Origin: an uncultured Bacteroidales bacterium
GTDB lineage: Bacteria; Bacteroidota; Bacteroidia; Bacteroidales; Paludibacteraceae
Assembly (NCBI GenBank): GCA_902769535.1
Contig: CACXPH010000006.1
Coordinates: forward strand, 1-64,000
Length of the DNA: 64,000 nucleotides
Direction: 5' to 3'
Positions 18,434 to 26,264 of the stretch are shown piece by piece. The first letter of the stretch is position 1; each line of letters begins with the position of its first letter. The notes beneath the pieces were generated by a model, which was not told the DNA's origin, ran no database searches, and was given only the letters and a program-made list of their open reading frames with translations. A program made the translations under genes and the position numbers.

Positions 18434-19435
18434 ATGGTAAGTTACAAGGAATTAGGCCTGGTGAACACCCGTGAGATGTTCGCAAAGGCAATCAAGGGTG
18501 GCTATGCTATCCCGGCATTCAATTTCAACAACATGGAGCAACTCCAGGCTATCATCAAGGCTTCGGCTGAGACCAAGAGCCCGGTTATCCTGCAGGTATC
18601 GAAAGGTGCGCGTAACTACGCGAACCAAACGCTGCTTCGTTACATGGCACAAGGTGCTGTAGAGTACGCTAAGGAGCTCGGTTGGGAGCATCCGCAGATC
18701 GTTCTGCACCTCGACCACGGAGATAGCTTCGAACTGTGCAAAAGCTGCGTGGACTTCGGTTTCTCGAGTGTCATGATCGATGCTTCGCATCTTCCGTATG
18801 AGGAGAATATCGCGTTGACCAAGAAGGTTGTTGACTATGCACATCAGTACGATGTAACCGTTGAGGCTGAGCTCGGTGTATTGGCAGGTGTTGAGGACGA
18901 AGTTTCGTCTGCAGTTAGCCACTATACGAAGCCGGAAGAGGTAGTTGATTTTGCTACCCGTACAGGTTGTGATAGCTTGGCTATCTCGATTGGTACCAGC
19001 CACGGAGCATATAAGTTCACTCCGGAGCAGTGCACCCGTGACCCGAAGACCGGTAAACTCGTTCCTCCTCCATTGGCATTCGATGTACTGGACGCTATCA
19101 TGGAGCAACTCCCGGGCTTCCCGATCGTTCTCCACGGTTCATCTTCCGTTCCGCAAGAGTACGTAGATATGATTAACCAATACGGTGGCAAACTGCCTGA
19201 CGCAGTGGGTATTCCTGAGGAGCAGCTGCGCAAGGCTGCCAAGAGTGCTGTTTGCAAGATCAATATCGACTCTGACTCTCGTCTTGCTTTCACCGCTGCA
19301 GTTCGTAAGGTATTCGCTGAGAAACCGGGTGAGTTCGATCCGCGTAAGTACTGCGGTCCGGCTCGTGACCTGATGGAGGAGCTGTATAAGCACAAGATCA
19401 TCAACGTGCTGGGTTCGAACGGCAAAGCTGAGTAA
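18434..19435 (+). CDS. fba: Class II fructose-bisphosphate aldolase
   Basis: A 333-residue zinc-dependent aldolase that splits fructose-1,6-bisphosphate (or a related ketose bisphosphate) in central carbon metabolism. Seen are IPAFNFNNMEQLQAI at the start, the metal-binding HLDHGDS motif, EAELGVLAGVED, the GTSHGAYKF zinc His block and VLHGSSSVP. The length fits the class IIB group. It sits between the isomerase-like paralogs and a CoA-transferase with two bases to the latter. Confidence 0.92.
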   Translation: MVSYKELGLVNTREMFAKAIKGGYAIPAFNFNNMEQLQAIIKASAETKSPVILQVSKGARNYANQTLLRYMAQGAVEYAKELGWEHPQIVLHLDHGDSFELCKSCVDFGFSSVMIDASHLPYEENIALTKKVVDYAHQYDVTVEAELGVLAGVEDEVSSAVSHYTKPEEVVDFATRTGCDSLAISIGTSHGAYKFTPEQCTRDPKTGKLVPPPLAFDVLDAIMEQLPGFPIVLHGSSSVPQEYVDMINQYGGKLPDAVGIPEEQLRKAAKSAVCKINIDSDSRLAFTAAVRKVFAEKPGEFDPRKYCGPARDLMEELYKHKIINVLGSNGKAE

Positions 19436-19437
19436 TT

Positions 19438-20934
19438 ATGGCACTTCCTTTCATGACGGCAGAGCAAGCTGCCGAATTGATACAACATGGTGACGTCTTG
19501 GGTCTCGGTGGTTTTACCGCCACCGGTGTGCCCAAGGCAGTACCGTTTGCCTTGGCACAACGCGCCGAGCGTCTGCATGCGGAAGGCAAACCTTTCCGTG
19601 TAGGTCTGGAGACCGGTGCGTCCATGGGTGACTCGTGTGATGGCGCGCTCGCGCGTGCTCACGCGGTAGAGTTCCGTACGCCCTATCAGTCGAATAAGTC
19701 GATGCGCGAAGAGATCAATGCCGAAGGTACCCATTATTTCGACGGTCACCTGAGTCATATGCCGCAGGATCTGCGTTACGGCTTCCTGCCCAAACCCAAT
19801 TGGGCCATCATCGAGGCATCGTACGTAGGTGAAGACGGCGTGATCGTACCCGCTGCCGGAGTAGGTATCATGCCTACTATCTGTCGTCTGGCGGATAAGA
19901 TCATCATCGAGTTGAACGAGATGTTCCCCGCTTCGATGCGCGGTATGCACGATCTGTATGAACCCCTCGATCCTCCTTGCCGTCGTGAGATACCGATCTA
20001 TAAACCTTCGGACCGCTGCGGCTCTGATCATATCAAGGTCGATCCGGCGAAGATAGCTGCAGTAGTGAAGACCAATCGTCCGAACGAGATCCCGGCGTTC
20101 ACACCGGTAGATGAGACCACGGCGAAGATCGGCGCTAACGTAGCGGCTTTCCTGGAGGCAGAGATGAAAGCTGGCCGTATCCCGGCATCGTTCCTGCCCA
20201 TTCAGAGTGGAGTAGGAAACGTAGCCAATGCGGTGCTGGGTGAACTCGGTAAGAACCCCAATATCCCGCCCTTTGAGATGTACTCGGAGGTGATCCAAGA
20301 CTCCGTCGTGGACCTCATCAAAGCCGGACATTGTAAGTTCGCTTCGGGTTGTTCGCTTCGTCTCGTAGAATCGAAGATGGCAGAGGTTCTCGCTGACCTC
20401 GATTTCTATCGCGATAAGCTGCTTCTCCGTCCGCAGGAGACCTCCAATAGTCCGGAGATTGCACGTCGTCTGGGTATCATCGCTATTAATACCGCCCTCG
20501 AGGCAGATATCTACGGAAACGTCAACTCGACGCATGTATGCGGCGTTAAGATGATGAACGGTATCGGTGGTTCGGGTGATTTTGCCCGTAACTCGTACCT
20601 AAGTATCTTCACCACCGCTTCGACCGCTAAGAACGGCGCTATCTCGTCCATCGTGCCGATGGTAACCCACCTCGATCATAGCGAGCACTCTGTGAAGGTA
20701 CTTGTGACCGAACAAGGTGTAGCCGATCTGCGTGGCAAGAGTCCGCGTCAGCGTGCAGAGGAGATCATCAATAACTGCGTGGCACCCGAATACCGCGAGA
20801 TGCTGCGTGATTATCTGAAGTACGCAAAGCACGGCCAGACACAACATAACCTCTCCCTCGCTTTTGCGATGCACGAGGAGTTCCTCAAGTCCGGCGATAT
20901 GCGTAATACCAAATGGGAGAATTATTTACGTTAA
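19438..20934 (+). CDS. Acetyl-CoA hydrolase/CoA-transferase family protein
   Basis: A 498-residue enzyme of the class I CoA-transferase/acetyl-CoA hydrolase family, close in pattern to succinate:acetate CoA-transferases. It has the G-rich GDVLGLGGFTATGVPKAVP opening, the QSGVGNVANAVL block, the MNGIGGSGDFARNSYLS block and VTEQGVADLRG near the end. It would move CoA between acetate and succinate or propionate, a usual fermentation step in Bacteroidales. It starts two bases after the aldolase stop. Confidence 0.88.
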   Translation: MALPFMTAEQAAELIQHGDVLGLGGFTATGVPKAVPFALAQRAERLHAEGKPFRVGLETGASMGDSCDGALARAHAVEFRTPYQSNKSMREEINAEGTHYFDGHLSHMPQDLRYGFLPKPNWAIIEASYVGEDGVIVPAAGVGIMPTICRLADKIIIELNEMFPASMRGMHDLYEPLDPPCRREIPIYKPSDRCGSDHIKVDPAKIAAVVKTNRPNEIPAFTPVDETTAKIGANVAAFLEAEMKAGRIPASFLPIQSGVGNVANAVLGELGKNPNIPPFEMYSEVIQDSVVDLIKAGHCKFASGCSLRLVESKMAEVLADLDFYRDKLLLRPQETSNSPEIARRLGIIAINTALEADIYGNVNSTHVCGVKMMNGIGGSGDFARNSYLSIFTTASTAKNGAISSIVPMVTHLDHSEHSVKVLVTEQGVADLRGKSPRQRAEEIINNCVAPEYREMLRDYLKYAKHGQTQHNLSLAFAMHEEFLKSGDMRNTKWENYLR

Positions 20935-20936
20935 GC

Positions 20937-21596
20937 ATGCGTGTTACACGTCTCATAGTTCTTTTGGCTCTGTCCTGTGCTGTTTATTCGGTGCAGGCAG
21001 AGACCAAATGGGATCATATCACCTATCGCAATGAACTGCGTATAGGGTGGGGTGATCAACTGTTCGAGACACTCATGTGGCACAACCCGACATCGATCGT
21101 CAAGACGATGCCGACTTCTTACTCACAGACTTACCACGAAGACTATCGTTACTACCAGCATCTCTGGCTCGAGTATCAGTGGCGTTTTACGCATTGGTTC
21201 TCTTTAGGAGCCATGGTGGATGGTAGCGGTGTCCAATGGGATGATGTCACGCGAAACGGAAAAGGTGAGGAGATTGCGCGCGATCCGGGACATCATTTCT
21301 TCAACATCGTTGTTATGCCTACTATGCGTTTCACGTATTTCCACCATCCGAACGTCAATCTCTATTCTGGATTGGGTATCGGTGTGGATATCAATAGTGG
21401 AACGGAGACCAATACTAAAGGGCAGTACACGGATTTCGGTGCGGCAGTGGACGTGACCGTTTTCGGTGTTAGTGCCAATTACGACCGCTGGTTCATGACC
21501 GTCGATTTCGGTGGTATGACAGCGTTCAAGAACTCTCAAGTCATCTATTTGGCTCTTTCACGAATGATTAATGTAAGTATCGGTGCACGGTTTTAA
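20937..21596 (+). CDS. Small outer membrane beta-barrel protein
   Basis: A 219-residue protein with a signal peptide (MRVTRLIVLLALSCA, cleavage after VQA) and strands rich in aromatic residues (for example RWFMTVDFGGMTAF and MINVSIGARF at the end, a terminal-Phe barrel signature). I chose the ATG at 20937, two bases after the CoA-transferase stop. It overlaps the next gene by 14 bases. Function unknown. Confidence 0.65.
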   Translation: MRVTRLIVLLALSCAVYSVQAETKWDHITYRNELRIGWGDQLFETLMWHNPTSIVKTMPTSYSQTYHEDYRYYQHLWLEYQWRFTHWFSLGAMVDGSGVQWDDVTRNGKGEEIARDPGHHFFNIVVMPTMRFTYFHHPNVNLYSGLGIGVDINSGTETNTKGQYTDFGAAVDVTVFGVSANYDRWFMTVDFGGMTAFKNSQVIYLALSRMINVSIGARF

Positions 21597-22944
21597 ATAC
21601 ATATCTAACAGGCCTACGGCCGGTCTAACAGCGTTAGCGGTCTGTCTTCTGACAGCGTTAGCGGTCTCATCGTGCCGATTCCACGAGGATGAGTTCGTGG
21701 ACTTCACGAATATAGAAGCGGCGAAAGGAATGGCTTTCCAAGTCATCGGTCAGCATGAAACGGACCTTGAACAGGGTCTGCCTTCTAACTGCTATATGCC
21801 GGATGGGACACCTGCTTATGCCTATACGGACGAGCAGGACACCGAAGGTGTAGCAATCCGTAAGACCAATAGCGTCACCGGTGCTGCAATCCTGCAGGAG
21901 TTGCTCAAATACGGCAATCAGAAAAAAGTCACGGAGATAGTAGGAACCTATCCGAGTGTTGATCTCAACTGGGATACGGTCCGTTTGTCCGGAAAGGTCA
22001 TGCTACCGCGCGGACAGAAACCCAAACGACTCATCCTCGTCAGTCATTATACCGTTTGTTCTAACGGCGAAGCACCTTCTAATTGCTTCTCGCTCGAAGG
22101 TGTACTCGTTCAGATGGGCTACGGTCTTATTATTCCTGATTATATGGGGTATGGCATCACGCGGGACTCCGTGCATCCGTATCTCGTCATGGATCTCACA
22201 GCGCGTAACGTACTGGATATGTATTTCGCTGTCAAGCCTTGGTTGAAAGCCATCGATCGCGAACCCGAACACCCGGAGATTATCCTCATGGGCTATAGTC
22301 AAGGCGGTGCGAACACCATGGCGGTAGAGCATCTCATCGAGACTGAGTATTGGGCCGTTGAGGATCCGAGACAAGTCAAGATCCATCGTGTCTTTGCCGG
22401 TGGCGGACCATATGACGTCAAGGCTACCTATGAGCGCTTTGTCAATACCGATACCGCCAGTTATCCGGTAGCGGTGCCGCTGGTAGTACAAGGCATGATA
22501 TACGGAAACAAGCTCCAGATGAACATGCGCGATCTGATGCAAGGTTGGCTCTTTGATCATCTTGACGAATGGGTCAACAGTAAGAAATACACCTCGGCGC
22601 AAGTTAACGAACTCATCGGCACGCACGTCACGCACGAGATGCTGACAGACGAAGCCATGGACCAAAAGTCCACCAAAGTGATGGAGCTCCAAAAAGCCAT
22701 GGTCGCCAACTCGATCACTTCGTTCGACTGGATACCCGAGGCACCGGTCTACATATGTCATTCGATTGATGACGAGACCGTTCCGTTCATTAATGCCTCT
22801 AATGCCAAATCGAAGTGGAACAACTCCAATATAACGTATAACTTTGGTCATTACGGCGGACATGTGCAGACCTGTCTGCGTTTCATCTATTCCGTGCAGA
22901 AACTCCTTGAGCAGGAAGAGGAAGAAAGGAGGCAGTATGAATAA
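21583..22944 (+). CDS. Alpha/beta hydrolase lipoprotein
   Basis: A 453-residue protein with a lipobox (AVSSC, Cys 31) and an alpha/beta hydrolase fold similar to secretory lipases: an RLILVSHYT strand, the nucleophile elbow GYSQGG (Ser), and a late HSIDDETVP and FGHYGGH that would supply Asp and His. It probably acts as an esterase or lipase on the outer or inner membrane face. Its signal peptide is encoded by three repeat units (21604-21667), which is unusual. It overlaps genes on both sides. Confidence 0.7.
   Translation: MHGFKYISNRPTAGLTALAVCLLTALAVSSCRFHEDEFVDFTNIEAAKGMAFQVIGQHETDLEQGLPSNCYMPDGTPAYAYTDEQDTEGVAIRKTNSVTGAAILQELLKYGNQKKVTEIVGTYPSVDLNWDTVRLSGKVMLPRGQKPKRLILVSHYTVCSNGEAPSNCFSLEGVLVQMGYGLIIPDYMGYGITRDSVHPYLVMDLTARNVLDMYFAVKPWLKAIDREPEHPEIILMGYSQGGANTMAVEHLIETEYWAVEDPRQVKIHRVFAGGGPYDVKATYERFVNTDTASYPVAVPLVVQGMIYGNKLQMNMRDLMQGWLFDHLDEWVNSKKYTSAQVNELIGTHVTHEMLTDEAMDQKSTKVMELQKAMVANSITSFDWIPEAPVYICHSIDDETVPFINASNAKSKWNNSNITYNFGHYGGHVQTCLRFIYSVQKLLEQEEEERRQYE
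21604..21667 (+). repeat. Three palindrome-bearing repeat units in a signal peptide
   Basis: Units at 21604-21623, 21624-21643 and 21648-21667 each read TCTNACA, a short palindromic core (GGCCTACGGCC or GCGTTAGC), then GG. They code for residues about 8-29 of the lipoprotein gene, giving LTALAVCLLTALAV. Confidence 0.75.
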
Positions 22945-23851
22945 ACATGTACTGGTACGTGGTGTAGTCGTCTTCTTGATGGCAGTCATAGCCCTCTTAG
23001 CTACTTCCTGCGATCCGCAGGCCAAGTGGACTACCAAAGATGTGACGGTGGATATAGATGTTTTCACCGTATCGGCCGGTTATGTCGAGTGTTCGTTCCG
23101 TCCTTCGGACGATGCCTATTATTTCATTGCCTGCGAACCGGCTCGACCCGGATTTGACCCGCTGGATCCGAAGAACCAGAAGCAGTTCATGACCCTTGCG
23201 CTTGATTCAGCCGAAGTGGAGTATATAGCTTGGCGGCATTATTTGCTCAAAGAAGGTGAGTTTACTATAGCGCCTTTTGCCAGCCACTGTCTCCAATATG
23301 GAGCCATCGATCATTTTTTCACTTCTCTGGAGCCGAACACCGCCTATTGGATTTATGCTTTTGTGGTAGATCCTGAGAAAGGCGAACCGGTCGGCAAACT
23401 GTTCCTTAAGTCAGTTACTACCACCCAGCACAGTATCGTGGATGTACATTATGAGTACCGCGTTCAGGGTCTGTGGGATTATATCTATCCGCTCAATCCG
23501 GACGGTAAGATCAATAATCACTTCCCTTACCTGGCCTCTATAGTGGACAGCCTCACGTTGGCGGAGGATTTGGATCATATATCTCCCGAGGAGTATTTCG
23601 ACGACTATTTCCTCACTATATCGAAAGTCGATCCTGCATCCAATATCCGCTACGGAGTACAGGTGGTCAAGAATGACGGCATGAACTCGTATGTGGAGTT
23701 TGAAGAGGGACATACGTATTACACGGCGATCGTCAGTTATGACGGATTCATAGGTAATAATGTGATTTATAAGTTTACCTGGACGGGCGAAGATTTCGCC
23801 GCTACTTTCACGGATGAAGATAGTATTGTTAGTGACGGGGAAGACGACTGA
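22937..23851 (+). CDS. Lipoprotein of unknown function
   Basis: A 304-residue lipoprotein (lipobox LLATSC). The ATG at 22937 has a clear AAGGAGG site just upstream; the frame is open further back inside the hydrolase gene. The mature part looks like fibronectin-type or Ig-like strands (VSAGYVECSFRPSDDAYYF; LEPNTAYWIYAFVVD, a typical Fn3 end). It overlaps the hydrolase by 8 bases and rlmH by 38, so all three are coupled. I cannot assign a role. Confidence 0.7.
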   Translation: MNKHVLVRGVVVFLMAVIALLATSCDPQAKWTTKDVTVDIDVFTVSAGYVECSFRPSDDAYYFIACEPARPGFDPLDPKNQKQFMTLALDSAEVEYIAWRHYLLKEGEFTIAPFASHCLQYGAIDHFFTSLEPNTAYWIYAFVVDPEKGEPVGKLFLKSVTTTQHSIVDVHYEYRVQGLWDYIYPLNPDGKINNHFPYLASIVDSLTLAEDLDHISPEEYFDDYFLTISKVDPASNIRYGVQVVKNDGMNSYVEFEEGHTYYTAIVSYDGFIGNNVIYKFTWTGEDFAATFTDEDSIVSDGEDD

Positions 23852-24284
23852 TGCACGGTTGTTTTCCCTTATTGAAGACTATCAGCAGCGGCTCAAACAC
23901 TATGTGCCGTTTGAACTGGTGGTCATTCCTGATATCAAAAACGCCAAATCGCTTAGCCAGGACCAGCTTAAGACCGCCGAAGGCGAAGCCATCCTTTCGC
24001 GCCTTATGCCTGCAATGGATGTGCTTCTGCTTGATGAACACGGACGGGAGTTTCGGTCTATTGAATATGCAGAATTCCTGCAGAAAAAGATGGCTTCCGG
24101 CAAAGACCTTGCACTCGTTATAGGAGGCGCGTATGGCTTCAGCGAAGCGGTCTATCAGCGTGCTAACGGCAAGATCTCCCTCAGTCAGATGACTTTCTCC
24201 CACCAGATGATTCGCCTCATGGCCATCGAGCAACTCTATCGCGCCATGACCATCCTCCGCAACGAACCATACCATCATGAATAG
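23814..24284 (+). CDS. rlmH: 23S rRNA (pseudouridine1915-N3)-methyltransferase RlmH
   Basis: A 156-residue SPOUT methyltransferase. The knot region is clear: LALVIGGAYGFSE and the end ISLSQMTFSHQMIRLMAIEQLYRAMTI is almost the family consensus. It modifies pseudouridine 1915 in 23S rRNA helix 69 after ribosome assembly. The start lies 38 bases inside the previous lipoprotein gene. Confidence 0.95.
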   Translation: MKIVLLVTGKTTDARLFSLIEDYQQRLKHYVPFELVVIPDIKNAKSLSQDQLKTAEGEAILSRLMPAMDVLLLDEHGREFRSIEYAEFLQKKMASGKDLALVIGGAYGFSEAVYQRANGKISLSQMTFSHQMIRLMAIEQLYRAMTILRNEPYHHE

Positions 24285-25419
24285 ATTCTTCTTTTTCCTG
24301 GCCGCTACGCTTGCATTGGTAGCCTGCCAACCCAACGAACATGAAGAGCAGGTCGAGTCTAATAACCGTATTCACCAATTGGACAGTCTCGGTTGGGAAT
24401 GGGAATCTCGGAGTATAGTAGATTTCTCCAAGGCCGCCTATTCGATCTCAACGGATGAGGTGCGTCTGCATTTCTACGGATGGGAATTGGATGAGGACTC
24501 GCTCATTTCTGTTACTTTTCCGGATAACACCGATCAGTACGGTCGCGTATGGTTAACCTATCGTATGTGCGGTTGGAACAAGGGACCGGCAGAGTGGGAC
24601 ATGACAACGATGATCAAGATCTACGATCGCGCCAACGACCAGTGGCTCGAGTTCGTCCGCGCTATTACGCCCTATGGCGGTTCGTTCGGTGCTACCTGGG
24701 AGAAACAGTTCTGCATTGACGTGACGGAATTCTTGCCGTTGCTCAAGGGGAAGACGGATTTTCGTATTTTCTATTGCGGTTGGGATGCAACCGATACACG
24801 TGCTCATGCCATGCAGATGACCTTCTCTTTCTTTGACGAAAAGAACCGTTACGGCGAAGCTATCGGTCGTCAGAAAGTGTACGATTCTACTTTGCCCAAT
24901 GACGGCAACAACGGCTATCGGGCATGGGCTTACGGCGTGAAGGGATGGAGTATTGAGGATGAGAGCAGGTTGGGTAATCGCACGATAGATATACCTGCCG
25001 GAACGAAGCATGTATTGCTGCGCGTGTGCATCACCGGTCACGGTCAGGACGCATATAACGGCGGTGGCACGTTCCCCAACCGTACACCCCAGAAAGCTAA
25101 AAACTGCGCTGAGTTTGATTCGAATTTCTACAAGATTTTTATCAATGACGAGCAGCAGAAAGAGCAAGGACTGATTTGGGAACTCAATAACGGTGCGAAT
25201 AACTACAAGCAAGCCGGTACCTACACCTACAGCCGTGCCGGTTGGGGTCCCGGTAAGCCCTGTAATGTGCAGCATTGGCTCATCAAAGGTATTCCGGCCG
25301 AAGGCGAGAAACTTACGCTCAATTTCGACCTGGACGAGTATATCTCACCCTGTACCAAACCCAATGACGCTTACGTGGCTTGCTATTACGTGATGGCAGA
25401 TGCCTTCTTCTATAAATAG
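24277..25419 (+). CDS. PNGase F-like lipoprotein (peptide-N-glycosidase domains)
   Basis: A 380-residue lipoprotein (lipobox LALVAC). It resembles the two eight-stranded beta sandwiches of peptide-N4-(N-acetyl-glucosaminyl)asparagine amidase F: an N-terminal part with DQYGRVWLTYRMCGW and WEKQFCIDVTEF, and a C-terminal part with ITGHGQD, KNCAEFDSNFYKIFIND and TYTYSRAGWGPG. PNGase F removes whole N-glycans from glycoproteins, so this could release host or dietary N-glycans at the cell surface. The catalytic residues cannot be confirmed by eye. It overlaps rlmH by 8 bases. Confidence 0.7.
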   Translation: MNRFFFFLAATLALVACQPNEHEEQVESNNRIHQLDSLGWEWESRSIVDFSKAAYSISTDEVRLHFYGWELDEDSLISVTFPDNTDQYGRVWLTYRMCGWNKGPAEWDMTTMIKIYDRANDQWLEFVRAITPYGGSFGATWEKQFCIDVTEFLPLLKGKTDFRIFYCGWDATDTRAHAMQMTFSFFDEKNRYGEAIGRQKVYDSTLPNDGNNGYRAWAYGVKGWSIEDESRLGNRTIDIPAGTKHVLLRVCITGHGQDAYNGGGTFPNRTPQKAKNCAEFDSNFYKIFINDEQQKEQGLIWELNNGANNYKQAGTYTYSRAGWGPGKPCNVQHWLIKGIPAEGEKLTLNFDLDEYISPCTKPNDAYVACYYVMADAFFYK

Positions 25420-25473
25420 CGTGTGCCTTTGTTCAACAAAATACTTACGCATCAATAAAAGAACTATAAAGGA

Positions 25474-26250
25474 ATGAGACAAGTGCTACATAAACTATTC
25501 TTGAATGACAAGTTTATCCTTATTGTCATTCTTATCAACTCCTGTGTCATATACGCTCAGGTGGCGGGTTATAGCCACCCGTACGTCAATATTCTTGACA
25601 TCATCTGTTTGACGATCTTCATCATCGAAATGATTGTCAAGCATGTCGAGTATGGCCTGAAAGGGTATTGGACAGATGGCTGGAATCGTCTGGACGGAAT
25701 ATTGGTTATCCTGTCTTTTCCGTCGATCTTGGAGTTTTTCGTACCGATGGAGATGGCCAATCTCTCCTTCTTGCTCATTCTCCGATTGCTGCGAATCCTG
25801 CGATTCTTCCGCGTACTTCATTTCTTTCCGAACTTCAGCAAAGTAGTAAACGGCTTCAAGAATGCCTTACGCAGTTCGTATGCCATCTTGCTGAGTTTCT
25901 TTGTTATCATCGTCATTTTCGGCCTGATTAACTGCAGTCTGTTCCGTGAAGCTGATCCGGAACATTTCCAAACACCGCTTCGTTCTATCTATGCCGTTTT
26001 CCAGATATGTACGGTGGAAGGGTGGTATGAAATACCCAACACAATCGCGAACTTTTACGGCGGCGCAACTGTTGCTGCGGAGTTTGTGCGTCTCTATTTC
26101 TGTGCTTTGCTGATTTTCGGCGGTATCATCGGCATGTCGTTCATCAACTCGATCTTCGTCGATGCGATGGTAGCCAACAATAACGATGATGTCATAAAGA
26201 AACTGGACGAAATGCAAAAGACCTTGGATGAACTGAAAAAGCGCGAGTAA
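25474..26250 (+). CDS. Voltage-gated-type cation channel (ion transport family)
   Basis: A 258-residue, six-helix inner membrane protein, the size of bacterial NaChBac-type channels. The voltage sensor S4 carries regularly spaced arginines (RLLRILRFFRVL, about residues 103-114). The pore has a selectivity-filter-like CTVEGWYE (residues 179-186), close to the TLESW of sodium channels but with Gly after Glu. It ends with a coiled coil (MVANNNDDVIKKLDEMQKTL) as in the tetramer-forming tail of NaChBac. An AAAGGA ribosome site precedes the ATG. The exported TPR-CHAT gene starts 14 bases downstream, so the two are likely one transcript. Confidence 0.88.
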   Translation: MRQVLHKLFLNDKFILIVILINSCVIYAQVAGYSHPYVNILDIICLTIFIIEMIVKHVEYGLKGYWTDGWNRLDGILVILSFPSILEFFVPMEMANLSFLLILRLLRILRFFRVLHFFPNFSKVVNGFKNALRSSYAILLSFFVIIVIFGLINCSLFREADPEHFQTPLRSIYAVFQICTVEGWYEIPNTIANFYGGATVAAEFVRLYFCALLIFGGIIGMSFINSIFVDAMVANNNDDVIKKLDEMQKTLDELKKRE

Positions 26251-26264
26251 TTTTTAAGCTAATC

